NCBI GenBank assembly: GCA_031292035.1 | Contig: JARLHX010000096.1 | Location: 1 to 41,285, forward strand | Reading direction: 5' to 3' | Origin: Negativicutes bacterium | Lineage (GTDB): Bacteria; Bacillota_C; Negativicutes; Sporomusales_B; JARLHX01 | DNA length: 41,285 bases | In this document: positions 15,278-23,814 of the stretch, piece after piece | Layout of the letters: each line of letters opens with the position of its first letter | Numbering within the stretch: the stretch's first letter is position 1 | The notes under the pieces: model-generated | What the model was told of the DNA's origin: nothing | The model's input: only the letters and a program-made list of their open reading frames with translations | Database searches by the model: none | Program-made: the position numbers and the translations under genes

Positions 15278-16426
15278 ATGACTATTAAAGGCGACTTGTT
15301 AATCTGTAACGGTACTGTAGTTGATCCGGCCCGAGATTTTTTCGGCAAAGCTGATGTACTGATCCAAAACAATAAGATTGTTGATACGCCTTCGGGAGCA
15401 AAGGTCGACGCAGCGAAAGTAATTGATGTTGCTGGTTGCCTGGTACTGCCGGGGCTTGTGGATTATCATACCCACCTCTATCATGGCGGAACCGAGATCG
15501 GCGTGCCTGCCGACTCCGCGCTACTGCCTCAGGGGGTGACCACCGCTGTTGACCAGGGCAGCGCCGGGGTCAATAACTTTGAAGGTTTTTTCAAGACTGT
15601 GTTGGCTGGCAGTCAGGTCAGGGTTTTTGCCCACCTTCACGCATCGCCGGCCGGTCTGGCAACACTGCCCCGCTTTCTGGAACCCGTTGATCCCAAGCTT
15701 TATGATGTTGAGAGTGCGCTGAGCTTGTTTGAAAAATACAGCAGGCAACTTGTTGGGCTGAAAATCCGGCAAACAAAAGAAATTGTCGGTGAATTCGGCT
15801 TGGCTCCGCTGGCGGCCACCATAAAGATGGCCGAGGCCATCGGCTGCAGGGTAGTCGTACATACCACCAACCCTCCCGGAGCTGTGGAAGATTTGGTAGC
15901 TTTGTTGCGCTCGGGCGACGTATATACCCATATGTATCAGGGAAAAGGCAGTAACATTATTGATGGCGGGGGAAAAGTGCGCCAGGCCGTTCGGGACGCA
16001 AGAGCCCGGGGTGTCTTGTTTGATACCGCCGACGGGCGAGTCCATCACGCTTTTTCGGTGGCCAGGGCCGCAATTGCCGCCGGGTTCGAACCGGACATTA
16101 TCAGCACAGATCTTGTCAGAGGCAACGTGTTTGACCAGTCTGTTTTTGGCTTGCCTTTAGTTATGTCCAAATATTTGGGTCTAGGCATTTCCCTGAAAAA
16201 TGTGGTTAAGGCTTGTACGGCTACTCCCGCCGGGCTGATCGGAATGGACGGGAAGGTCGGGACTTTGACTCCGGGCGCCTATGCTGATGTCGCGGTATTT
16301 CGACTGAAGGAACTGCCTGTTATGATGGAGGATATTTTTGGCGAAACGTTAGCCTTAAGTCAAGTATTTATTCCTCGGTTGACTGTTCTTGGCGGCAGGG
16401 TGGTTTATCGCAGTTTGGAGTGGTAG
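15278..16426 (+). CDS. Amidohydrolase/deacetylase-family metallohydrolase
   Basis: A 382-residue cytoplasmic TIM-barrel metallohydrolase with the small beta-sandwich domain formed by both ends. Visible metal-site motifs: YHTHLYHGG (HxH), a candidate carbamylated Lys in GLKIRQTKE, His in VVHTTNPP, His in YTHMYQGK, and Asp in ISTDL. It resembles the dihydroorotase-like 'amidohydrolase/deacetylase' group, of which some members deacetylate 2-acetoxy-acids or acylated amines. An AAGGAGG site lies close before the ATG. It probably shares a transcript with the preceding MFS gene. Its C-terminal end (LTVLGGRVVYRSLEW) reappears in altered form at 17881-17925, after the next gene. Confidence 0.85.
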   Translation: MTIKGDLLICNGTVVDPARDFFGKADVLIQNNKIVDTPSGAKVDAAKVIDVAGCLVLPGLVDYHTHLYHGGTEIGVPADSALLPQGVTTAVDQGSAGVNNFEGFFKTVLAGSQVRVFAHLHASPAGLATLPRFLEPVDPKLYDVESALSLFEKYSRQLVGLKIRQTKEIVGEFGLAPLAATIKMAEAIGCRVVVHTTNPPGAVEDLVALLRSGDVYTHMYQGKGSNIIDGGGKVRQAVRDARARGVLFDTADGRVHHAFSVARAAIAAGFEPDIISTDLVRGNVFDQSVFGLPLVMSKYLGLGISLKNVVKACTATPAGLIGMDGKVGTLTPGAYADVAVFRLKELPVMMEDIFGETLALSQVFIPRLTVLGGRVVYRSLEW

Positions 16427-16501
16427 CACAGATGGGATTTAAGGCTGGAATGATGAACGCCGGCGTCCAACGAGCCGGATAATAGCAGAGGTGCAGGACA
16501 G

Positions 16502-17827
16502 ATGGAAGATAGGAAAATAATACAGGCGGTGACAGATCTTGAAAGAATAACAATACGCCGTGTCACGTTGCGCTTGATGCCGTTTTTGATGATTTGCTAT
16601 TTTTTCGCGTTGCTCGATCGGGTCAACGTCGGTTTTGCAGCGCTATTGATGAACAAGGATATCGGTCTTTCGCCGACCGTATTCGGGTTTGGCGCCAGTC
16701 TGTTTTTCGTCTCGTACTTCCTGGTCGAAGTGCCCAGCAACCTCGCTCTGGAGAAATTCGGAGCGCGCCGCTGGATTGCGCGCATCATGATCACCTGGGG
16801 GATTATCTCTGCCGGCATGGCTCTGGTGGTTGGGCCGAATTCGTTCTATGTGATGCGTTTTGTGCTCGGTGCCGCCGAGGCCGGCTTTTTTCCAGGTGTC
16901 GTGCTCTTTTTGACCTATTGGCTGCCGTCTATCTACCGCGCACGCTTCATCGCGATATTCATGGTGTCAATCCCGGTGGCGAGTTTTCTGGGCTCCCCGC
17001 TTTCCGCGATGCTGCTCGGAATGGATGGGTTACTTGGTCTCAAAGGTTGGCAGTGGTTGTTCATCTGTGAAGGCGTGCCTGCCGCCCTGCTCGGTGTCGC
17101 CTGTCTCTTCGTCCTGACCGACCGTCCGGCTGATGCTAAGTGGTTGTCTGAAGAACAGCGCAGCTGGTTGATCGAACGCATCGAAAACGATGGCAGCCGC
17201 AAGAGGGCAATCGGGCATTTGTCGATCTGGCAGCTACTGCGCAACAGGTATTTTCTGGTGATGGCGATGGTCTGTGCGGGCGCCTCGGCAACCGGTACGG
17301 CACTGGCCGTCTGGCAGCCGCAGATTCTCAGATCCTTCGGGCTTACCATCATGCAGACCGGTTTTTTGAATTCGGTCCCTTACGGCATTGCGTCCGTACT
17401 GATGATCCTGTGGGGGCGTCACTCGGATCGTACCAACGAGCGACGCTGGCACACGGCTCTGACGTTGCTGCTGATTTCAGCCGGCCTTGGGTCGATGGCG
17501 CTTGCTTCCGGCATGTTGGCGCCGACGGTGATGCTGTTGAGTCTCACTCTGATCGGTGCCTACTCGTTCAAGGGGCCGTTTTGGGCGCTGTCGTCAGGCT
17601 GGATGTCACCGAAAACGGCAGCCGCAGGATTGGCGGGTATTAACGCCATTTCCAACCTGGTCGGCGGTGGCGCGATTTCGCTGGTCGGCATGATTAAAGA
17701 GTCCACAGGCAGTTTTGCCGTCGCGCTCCTGCCTTTGGTGCTGCTGACCGCAGTAGGCGGAGGCAGCATATTGTGGATGACCCGTGAGAAGCAGCCTGGG
17801 CCGACGGTGTCGCCCCAGGCAAAATGA
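16502..17827 (+). CDS. MFS transporter, ACS (tartrate/phthalate) type, foreign-looking
   Basis: A 441-residue major facilitator with about twelve helices. It has the ACS-type N-terminus (RRVTLRLMPFLMICYFFALLD) and the RFVLGAAEAGFFPGVVLFLTYW segment in TM4-5, as in proteobacterial tartrate and 4-hydroxyphenylacetate permeases. Codon usage is visibly more GC-rich at third positions (runs of CGC, CTG, GCG) than its neighbours, and the ribosome site is weak. It lies between an intact amidohydrolase and a short tail that resembles the end of an amidohydrolase, so it looks acquired by transfer. The product overlaps the ATG of that remnant by 4 bp (ATGA). Confidence 0.88.
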   Translation: MEDRKIIQAVTDLERITIRRVTLRLMPFLMICYFFALLDRVNVGFAALLMNKDIGLSPTVFGFGASLFFVSYFLVEVPSNLALEKFGARRWIARIMITWGIISAGMALVVGPNSFYVMRFVLGAAEAGFFPGVVLFLTYWLPSIYRARFIAIFMVSIPVASFLGSPLSAMLLGMDGLLGLKGWQWLFICEGVPAALLGVACLFVLTDRPADAKWLSEEQRSWLIERIENDGSRKRAIGHLSIWQLLRNRYFLVMAMVCAGASATGTALAVWQPQILRSFGLTIMQTGFLNSVPYGIASVLMILWGRHSDRTNERRWHTALTLLLISAGLGSMALASGMLAPTVMLLSLTLIGAYSFKGPFWALSSGWMSPKTAAAGLAGINAISNLVGGGAISLVGMIKESTGSFAVALLPLVLLTAVGGGSILWMTREKQPGPTVSPQAK

Positions 17828-17925
17828 ACGCGGATGTCGTCGCGCAGATACAGACCGACAGTCTGGTCCGTGTCTCGCAGATGACTGTCCTTGGCGTCAG
17901 GGTGGTCTACCACGTTTTTGAGTAG
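17824..17925 (+). pseudogene. Remnant of an amidohydrolase C-terminus
   Basis: A 33-codon frame overlapping the MFS stop by ATGA. Its last 14 codons read MTVLGVRVVYHVFE, which aligns with the end of the upstream amidohydrolase (LTVLGGRVVYRSLEW). The DNA is similar as well, for example CAGGGTGGT in both. The preceding MNADVVAQIQTDSLVRVSQ has no counterpart I can place. It is best read as the leftover 3' end of a second amidohydrolase gene, possibly fused to the start of a donor gene. It is not expected to be functional. Confidence 0.6.
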
Positions 17926-17965
17926 TAATAATTCAATTGTCAACTGTTAGAAGGAGGAGATTGAT

Positions 17966-18844
17966 ATGAAACTGGGCTTTATCGGATTCGGGGAAGTCGG
18001 GTTTGAAATGGCTAAGGGCTTTAAAGGGGCAGGGCTGAAGGATATTCTGGCCTATGATGTCATGCAGGGGCATGCTGTTTATGGAGCTCTTGTTCGGGAA
18101 AGGGTTGAGCTGTCCGGAGTTACGCTGGTATCGGCGCCTGAAGAGGTGTTGAACAACATTGATGTCGTTATCGTAGCCGTACCCGGCGACAAAGCGCTTC
18201 AGACGGCAAAAGGCATAAGTCCTCTGTTGAAAACGGGTACATTATACATCGATGTTTCCGCATCGTCTCCTGATGTCAAACGGGATATCTGGGAGGAAAT
18301 CAAGGGGGCGGGGGTTTCTTTCGTCGACGCCGCCATGCTTGGTCCACTGCCTGTATATCAGCATAAAGTCCCTACTCTGGTCAGCGGCAACGGCAGCGAT
18401 TTATTCCTGCAATTGATGCTGCCTTACGGGATGGACCTCGAAAAAGTCAGTGAAATACCGGGAGAGGCAACAGGCATTAAACTGGTCCGCAGTATTTTCA
18501 TGAAGGGCCTGCCGGCGCTGTTCGTCGAGGTACTGGAAGCGGCATCCATCATGAAGGTCGACCATTTGGTGCTAAAGTCGCTGGCGACTACCATGAACGC
18601 CTGTTCTTTCGAACAGACCTTCAACCGGCTTGTGACCGGAAGCGCTATCCACGCCCAAAGACGAGCCCACGAGATGGAGAATGTCATTGAAATGCTGGAA
18701 GGCATCCATGTCAAGCCGACCATGTCAAAAGCGACCTTCGAGCGGCTGACATGGCTCGCATCCAAGAATCTCAGGGAGAAATTCGGCGGAAAAACGCCTA
18801 AGGAATGGAAAGAGGTCGTGCAGGCTTGGGAGGAAGTCAAGTAA
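17966..18844 (+). CDS. NAD(P)-dependent dehydrogenase, 6-phosphogluconate dehydrogenase-like (cassette 2)
   Basis: A 292-residue paralogue, of identical length, of the dehydrogenase at 9134-10012. The nucleotide-binding motif GFIGFGEVGFEMAKG is at residues 4-18. Shared blocks include HKVPTLVSG, the LVRSIFMKG helix, and the HAQRRAHEMENVIEMLE segment near the C-terminus. An AAGGAGG site lies just before the ATG. It is first in cassette 2 and is separated from the RraA-like gene by 151 bp, further than in cassette 1. It probably acts on a hydroxyacid or keto acid related to that of its paralogue; divergence between the pair suggests different side chains. Confidence 0.85.
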   Translation: MKLGFIGFGEVGFEMAKGFKGAGLKDILAYDVMQGHAVYGALVRERVELSGVTLVSAPEEVLNNIDVVIVAVPGDKALQTAKGISPLLKTGTLYIDVSASSPDVKRDIWEEIKGAGVSFVDAAMLGPLPVYQHKVPTLVSGNGSDLFLQLMLPYGMDLEKVSEIPGEATGIKLVRSIFMKGLPALFVEVLEAASIMKVDHLVLKSLATTMNACSFEQTFNRLVTGSAIHAQRRAHEMENVIEMLEGIHVKPTMSKATFERLTWLASKNLREKFGGKTPKEWKEVVQAWEEVK

Positions 18845-18952
18845 GGGAGGCCATGATTGAGCTGCTGCCGGAAATAACTCCGGTTGACGATCTGAATGGG
18901 ATGGATTTTGGCAGTAGCAGCTAACACTTGAGTTACTTGTAAAATACCTTGG

Positions 18953-18969
18953 ATGCTGCATTGCAGCAT
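18953..18969 (+). other. Hairpin in the intergenic leader of the second RraA-like gene
   Basis: ATGCTGC-ATT-GCAGCAT forms a 7-bp stem about 12 nt before the AAAGGAG ribosome site (18981-18987). There is no T-run. It could be an mRNA-processing point or a translational control element, or the operator of a separate promoter. Function is unproven. Confidence 0.35.
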
Positions 18970-18995
18970 TCCCCAATATGAAAGGAGAATGTATC

Positions 18996-19685
18996 ATGTC
19001 AAACGTTGGATTCAGGATTTTTACCAAAGTACGTCGTCCAAGCAAGGAATTGGTAGAAGGTTTCAAAGGCTTGCCGGTGGCCAACATCGCCGACGAAATG
19101 AACCGTTTCAGCTGTGTGGACGCACGCATCAAGCCGATCAATAATAGGCCCCTGCTTGGCACGGCATTTACCGTCAAAGCAAGAACCGCCGACAATCTTT
19201 TGTTCCACAAAGCATTGTCTCTGGCCCAGCCTGGTGACATCATCGTTGTCGACGTACAGGGAGACTTGGTCAATTCGGTAACAGGTGAAATTATGATGCG
19301 CGAGGCGGTAAAAAATAAACTGGCCGGAGTGGTTGTCGACGGAGCTGTCCGCGATAGTGACGCCTTGAAAGAAATGACCATGCCTATATATGCTGCGGGT
19401 GTCACACCCAAAGGGCCGTATAAGGATGGTCCGGGAGAAATCAATGTGCCGGTCAGCTGCGGTGGTATTGTCGTCAATCCCGGCGACATTTTGGTCGGGG
19501 ACGGCGACGGCATTGTCGTCATTAGCCCCGAAGACGCTCCAGGCATCTTGGAAAAGGCCAAGGCCAAATACGCCAAGGAACAGGCAATTTTTAAGGCCAT
19601 TGCGGAAGGCACGCGGGATAAATCCTGGGTGGACAAGGAGCTAAAAGCAAGAGGCTGCGAGATCATTGACGACTATTATAAATAG
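18996..19685 (+). CDS. RraA/LigK-family aldolase or decarboxylase (cassette 2)
   Basis: A 229-residue paralogue of the product of 10062-10757. The first 35 residues are almost identical (MSNVGFRIFTK versus MSNVGFRVYTK, then shared FKGLPVANIADEMNR), and the catalytic Arg119-Asp120 pair (DGAVRD) is intact. The GPYKDGPGEINVPVSCGG and NPGDILVGDGDGIVV blocks are present. The ATG at 18996 is chosen because AAAGGAG lies 8 nt upstream; an earlier in-frame ATG at 18978 overlaps that site. A terminator follows at 19736-19782, so the adjacent transporter pair is at least partly uncoupled. Expected activity: cleavage of a 4-hydroxy-2-oxo di- or tricarboxylate to pyruvate or oxaloacetate. Confidence 0.88.
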   Translation: MSNVGFRIFTKVRRPSKELVEGFKGLPVANIADEMNRFSCVDARIKPINNRPLLGTAFTVKARTADNLLFHKALSLAQPGDIIVVDVQGDLVNSVTGEIMMREAVKNKLAGVVVDGAVRDSDALKEMTMPIYAAGVTPKGPYKDGPGEINVPVSCGGIVVNPGDILVGDGDGIVVISPEDAPGILEKAKAKYAKEQAIFKAIAEGTRDKSWVDKELKARGCEIIDDYYK

Positions 19686-19735
19686 GCAGCCGTAGTTGTC
19701 CAATCCTTGACTTCTTCTTGTTTGGAGCAGGAAAG

Positions 19736-19782
19736 CACCATCCAGATCCATTACATTTCGCCCGAAATCTGGATGGTGTTTT
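19736..19782 (+). terminator. Rho-independent terminator inside cassette 2
   Basis: A perfect 12-bp stem, CACCATCCAGAT (19736-19747) with ATCTGGATGGTG (19767-19778), has a 19-nt loop and is followed by TTTT. It separates the aldolase gene from the two-TM/TctA-like pair. The following 19783-19893 contains a short tandem ACACCCG-type repeat and no recognised gene. Confidence 0.7.
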
Positions 19783-19893
19783 CTATGCCGGTTTCTATTC
19801 CCGGATGCGATAGACTACAACCGACACCCGACACCCGACGCGAAGAAGGTCCGTAATGGCTATTGAATTTATCCAGAAAGGAAGGACAGGCTG

Positions 19894-20322
19894 ATGCAGG
19901 AACAACGACAGGGTTATCTTACGGTATGGGGAGACACTGTAGATATTAAGGAGCTTCTGATTGGTTTGATTTTGGGCGCGCTTGTGGGCTATGGCAGCTA
20001 TGTTGGCGGGCTTTGGTATCTTAAGATTTTCCATCCGGGGATAGCGAAAGGCGTATTGCAGGGATATGCTCTTCTGTTTGGTATTGGAGGATGCTTGGTG
20101 GTTGGGGTAATTGCTGCTAAAGTCACCAAAGCAAAACGTGTATTTGTTGAAGACGACAGCTCGATTGATAAACAGGCAGCACTGCTTGAATTCAACCTGG
20201 ACCTTGAGCGGGAGGCTGAATACTTAAAAAGTGTTCCCCCAGATATCAAAAAAGAAATGCATCAACTCCAGATTTACGACTTGTTTGCCGATAAGGTGCA
20301 GCGCAAGGAAGGTGCACAATAA
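19894..20322 (+). CDS. Two-TM small subunit of a TctA-like transporter (cassette 2)
   Basis: A 142-residue paralogue of the product of 11809-12237, of identical length. The same architecture is seen: N-terminal LTVWGDTVD, TM1 at about residues 20-43, TM2 with GYALLFGIGGC at about 53-77, then a charged tail with DKQA, EAEYLK and EM-QLQIYDLF blocks shared with cassette 1. It ends in TAATG, overlapping the TctA-like start by 1 bp exactly as in cassette 1. Conservation of the tail implies a real function, perhaps contact with the large subunit or a cytoplasmic partner. Not recognised as TctB. Confidence 0.75.
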   Translation: MQEQRQGYLTVWGDTVDIKELLIGLILGALVGYGSYVGGLWYLKIFHPGIAKGVLQGYALLFGIGGCLVVGVIAAKVTKAKRVFVEDDSSIDKQAALLEFNLDLEREAEYLKSVPPDIKKEMHQLQIYDLFADKVQRKEGAQ

Positions 20323-21698
20323 TGGACGCTGCGTTGATAAATCAGGTATTGTGGGGCTTTGGCGGCGCCCTTCTCGGTGCAGTCATTTTCTCTGCAGTTG
20401 GTTTGGTTGCCGGTACCAGTGAAACAGCAACCGTTGGTACGAGTACCCTATTAGTGGTTTTCTTGGGGTTTCCTCCGATATTCATATTTACGTTTTGCCT
20501 TGCCGGGTTGGTCGCCAAACATCTTATTCATTCGATTCCGACTGCGTTGCTGGGTGTTCCGGGTGACACGCTGGCAGTCCCGTTGCTTGAACCATGTTCA
20601 ACGCTGCGGCATTTCGGCCTCCCGCATATTGCGCTGCGAAAAATGATCTCCGCCGGCGTCATTGCGTCGTTCCTTTCGATCCCAATTTCGGTTGGGTTCG
20701 CTATGGTACTGGCGCCCTACGCAGAGCTTGTCAAGGCATGGTCCGGGCCTATTTTCACAGTTGTGACCATTGGTCTTTCTTATAGTTCGGCCGGTAGATG
20801 GGGGAGCATTTTCCTCATATTGCCTTTCGCCTTTTTTGTTCAGGCCTTAAACAGAGTGGCCATCGCCCAAACGGGACATGGGGTTATGATCTGTGTTTTT
20901 TTAGGTATGGCTATGGGTCCTTTGTTCGTCGATCTTTTGGCGGTTTTATCCCCGGTTACCAGAGGTCGGGCCTATACCAGCGAGCCAAAGACGTTTTGGA
21001 TCGCGCCTGATTTGAAAACATGGTCCGGCTACTTTCCGAATCCATTTAAGATACTGACTAGAAAACAGCTGTTGTACACGCTTTACACCACTGTCTTTTC
21101 GGCAGTGACTTTTGCCAGCAGCTCGGTCGGCATTACCGTTTTGACAGGTGAAATTGTCCAGGCGAGGGTAAAAAGTTTCTATGAAAAACTGACGACAAGT
21201 GTTGCGATAATGAATGCTGCAACAGAAGCTACCTATCTTTGCGAAATTTTGATTCCGCTGGTGGCTTTTGGTCTTCCCTTGAGTGCAGTAGCCATGGGGG
21301 CCGGTTTTGCGCTGTTTAATGCGCCGCCAATCTTTACCAGCAGTCCGGTTGTGCATAATTTGCATAATTTATTGACACCGATCCAATTTCTTTGGGGCGG
21401 CCTGCTCGCAGTTTCCGTCGCTGCGGTCATAGCATACCCGCTGGCCATGAACTATGCTCGAAAAGCAAGTGTTTGGGCAATGCGCAACATTAGTCAGGAA
21501 TCTCTTCTGGCGATGTTTTCCGGCTTGCTTGTTGTTCTCAGTTACTTCGAAGCTGATGGACTTGGGGTTGTGATGGCGGTATTGGTGGGACTTATCAGCG
21601 GCATCATGAGCAAATATTTTGGTTTCAATTTGGGAGCACAATATATGGCTTATTTTGCCGCACCGTGGATTGTCCTGCAGTTAATCGGGATGAAGTAA
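20322..21698 (+). CDS. Divergent TctA-like tricarboxylate transporter permease (cassette 2)
   Basis: A 458-residue paralogue of the permease at 12237-13610 with the same membrane profile. Matching signature blocks are VAGTSETATVGTSTLLVVFLG, LLGVPGDTLAVPLLEP, FWIAPDLKTWSGYFPNP, and NAATEATYLCEILIPLVAFGLPLS. Both copies share the SGTSETA/AGTSETA and GVPGD motifs that differ from classical TctA, which marks them as one distinct subfamily. It is coupled by 1-bp overlap to the two-TM gene and is followed by an amidohydrolase gene. Substrate is unknown, probably a polycarboxylate handled by the neighbouring aldolase. Confidence 0.78.
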   Translation: MDAALINQVLWGFGGALLGAVIFSAVGLVAGTSETATVGTSTLLVVFLGFPPIFIFTFCLAGLVAKHLIHSIPTALLGVPGDTLAVPLLEPCSTLRHFGLPHIALRKMISAGVIASFLSIPISVGFAMVLAPYAELVKAWSGPIFTVVTIGLSYSSAGRWGSIFLILPFAFFVQALNRVAIAQTGHGVMICVFLGMAMGPLFVDLLAVLSPVTRGRAYTSEPKTFWIAPDLKTWSGYFPNPFKILTRKQLLYTLYTTVFSAVTFASSSVGITVLTGEIVQARVKSFYEKLTTSVAIMNAATEATYLCEILIPLVAFGLPLSAVAMGAGFALFNAPPIFTSSPVVHNLHNLLTPIQFLWGGLLAVSVAAVIAYPLAMNYARKASVWAMRNISQESLLAMFSGLLVVLSYFEADGLGVVMAVLVGLISGIMSKYFGFNLGAQYMAYFAAPWIVLQLIGMK

Positions 21699-21800
21699 AA
21701 GCAATCAGTCATCTTTTGGACCAGGGTTAATTCGTCAGGTCCACTTGGAATTTTGGTCAAGGTTAATTTACGGCGAAGAACGGGAAGGGTGGTTTCTTGG

Positions 21801-22634
21801 ATGTCCGACAAAAAATTATTGGCTGGGGTCATAGATACTCATATTCATAGTGCTCCCGATGTGCGGGAACGTAAATTCACCGATCTGGAGCTGGCATTAG
21901 ACGCGAAACGGGTGGGCGCACGGGCTATCGTCATCAAGTCCCACGTAGTTCCAACCATGAATCGGGCCTGGCTGGTCGAGCAGGCGGTGCCGGAGGTCAG
22001 GGTATTCGGCGGAATCACGTTGAATCATGAAGTCGGGGGCCTCAACCTATCAGCGGTAGATGCGGCTATCAAGATGGGGGCTAAGATTGTCTGGCTGCCA
22101 ACATTCTCGGCTGCGCACGAGTTTAGGTACTACGGGAAACAAGGGGGTATCGAATGTGTTGCCGGGAATGATGTCACACCGGCTCTGGCGGATATTTTGA
22201 AGCTGATTGCGCGGCATGATGTAATTTTGGGTACTGGGCATCTTTCCGCCGAAGAAATAATGGTTGTTGTCGATAGAGCAAAGGAACTTGGCGTACAAAA
22301 GATTATCATCAACCATCCGGAATTGGTGAGAATTAATCTGTCGATTGCAGATCAAAAAAGATTGGTCTCCTATGGGGTGTTTTTTGAAAGGTGCTATGCC
22401 CGCAGGCCTACCGGCTGCGATTGGGAAAAATGTTTTGCTTTAAATTTGGCGGCCATCGAAGCGGTTGGCTATGAATCAACGATAATTGCAACCGATGTAG
22501 GACAGTTGGAAAACCCGATGTGGAGTGACGCATTAAGCGAATATATTCAGTTTCTTATCGATGCCGGGTTGTCGCAGCAGGCAATCGCTATGATGACCAG
22601 GATGAATGCCGCGAAACTGCTGGGATTGGCTTGA
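21801..22634 (+). CDS. Amidohydrolase-superfamily protein, DUF6282-like
   Basis: A 277-residue TIM-barrel hydrolase-like protein. Metal-site features: GVIDTHIHSAPDV (HxH near residue 14), IKSHVV, GTGHLSAEE, INHPE and a late Asp in IIATDVG. This matches the pattern of small amidohydrolases in the DUF6282/'cyclase-like' group, whose reactions are poorly defined. The start is uncertain: ATG 21801 is chosen since GGGAAGGGTGG lies upstream; TTG 21753 and GTG codons between would add up to 16 residues. It follows the cassette 2 permease by about 100 bp and could hydrolyse or hydrate the imported substrate; the hydratase LigJ is a superfamily precedent. Confidence 0.72.
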   Translation: MSDKKLLAGVIDTHIHSAPDVRERKFTDLELALDAKRVGARAIVIKSHVVPTMNRAWLVEQAVPEVRVFGGITLNHEVGGLNLSAVDAAIKMGAKIVWLPTFSAAHEFRYYGKQGGIECVAGNDVTPALADILKLIARHDVILGTGHLSAEEIMVVVDRAKELGVQKIIINHPELVRINLSIADQKRLVSYGVFFERCYARRPTGCDWEKCFALNLAAIEAVGYESTIIATDVGQLENPMWSDALSEYIQFLIDAGLSQQAIAMMTRMNAAKLLGLA

Positions 22635-22748
22635 ACAGGAATATTTCAGTATTGCCGAAGATTTAGGCCGAGTTACTGTTGCTGAAACCAAGATACGGGT
22701 GAGAAGATCAGGCAGTATGTAATTTGGGTGGTCATCACTGAAAAAAAT

Positions 22749-22777
22749 TTTACATCAGGTGGCCTAACCAGTATAAT
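22749..22777 (+). promoter_or_regulatory. Sigma-70-type promoter of the RpiR regulator gene
   Basis: TTTACA (22749-22754), a 17-bp spacer and a perfect TATAAT (22772-22777). It lies 36 bp before the GTG start of the regulator gene. Confidence 0.7.
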
Positions 22778-22812
22778 ATTACAAAAGACCAAAGATTGGT
22801 GGAGAGCGACCG

Positions 22813-23667
22813 GTGAAAATAACTATCCTGCAGTTGTTGGAAGAAAAAATTGAAGCTTTTACTTCCGCCCAGCGAAAAGTTGCCGACTATATTTTGAAGA
22901 ACTCCACCGAGGTGGCCTTTCTGACCATTGAGCAATTGGCCGGACTTGTCGGAGTCAGTGTTGCATCCATCATGCGGATGACATATACGCTCGGTTTTAC
23001 TGGCTATTCACAGTTCCAGAAAGAGCTGCAGGAAATATTACGTCAACGAATCGCGCCGCCGACGCGACTGGAAGCAAACGTAAAAAAATTAGGCAAGAAC
23101 AAGCTCCTGGTCAGTTGCGCCGAAGTCCAGATGAATAACATAAGAAAAACTGTGGAATTTCTCTCTGATGAAGCGATTGAACATGCGTTTGACCTAATTC
23201 TTTCTGCGAAGAAAATTTTTGTCATTGGCGTCAGAGGCAGTTTTTCGGTGGCCAGCTACTTGAACGAAGGGTTAAATCGCTTAGGCATAGATTGTGAGTT
23301 GATGACTCCTGATTCCGGGAGGCTGCAGGCTATTTTGGCAAAACTTTGCTCTGACGATTTGGTTATCGCCATCGGTCTGCCGCGTTATGCCAAACGGACG
23401 CTTGAAGTTGTCCAGGTTGCGAAAAGTAAGGGTGCAAGGTTATTGTCAATAACCGATGGGTATTCGTCGCCATTAGCACTTTCGTCGGACGTTTTTCTGG
23501 CGTGTGCCTTTGAAAGCATATCATTCCACAATTCCGAAATCGGTGCCATGTTTGTAGCTGATTTTTTGGTTTCCGGCGTGGCGTATCGGGAATCCGAGAA
23601 AACGAAGCGATATTTGGAAGAAATCGAGAAGATCGTAGCTGCAGTCGATGCGAATATAATAAAATAG
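22813..23667 (+). CDS. RpiR-family transcriptional regulator
   Basis: A 284-residue regulator with an N-terminal RpiR helix-turn-helix (about residues 1-77, including AQRKVADYILKNS and LAGLVGVSVASIMRM) and a C-terminal SIS sugar/phosphate-binding domain (about 125-260; the GVRGSFSVASYLNEGL segment). RpiR proteins usually repress or activate catabolic genes in response to a phosphorylated or acidic metabolite. The GTG start has GGAG 8 nt upstream. It sits directly downstream of cassette 2 in the same orientation and is the likely regulator of it, whereas cassette 1 has the sigma-54 activator. This assignment is inference. Confidence 0.9.
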   Translation: MKITILQLLEEKIEAFTSAQRKVADYILKNSTEVAFLTIEQLAGLVGVSVASIMRMTYTLGFTGYSQFQKELQEILRQRIAPPTRLEANVKKLGKNKLLVSCAEVQMNNIRKTVEFLSDEAIEHAFDLILSAKKIFVIGVRGSFSVASYLNEGLNRLGIDCELMTPDSGRLQAILAKLCSDDLVIAIGLPRYAKRTLEVVQVAKSKGARLLSITDGYSSPLALSSDVFLACAFESISFHNSEIGAMFVADFLVSGVAYRESEKTKRYLEEIEKIVAAVDANIIK

Positions 23668-23814
23668 GCGAAAATGCCCTGGTTTGAAAGGTCTTCGAGG
23701 GTCTGGCGAAGGCAATCCTTTCTCTCTTGAGACGGACGGATTTGCGTGGGTGAGGATTGGCGAATCGCCTCTAAGCCATGTGGCTTACGGCCCGGAAAGA
23801 AAAAACATAAGAGT

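Noticed and set aside
19816..19845. ACACCCG tandem repeats as a CRISPR or attachment-site candidate
   Set aside because: Only about three short adjacent copies, no spacers, no integrase or element genes near.
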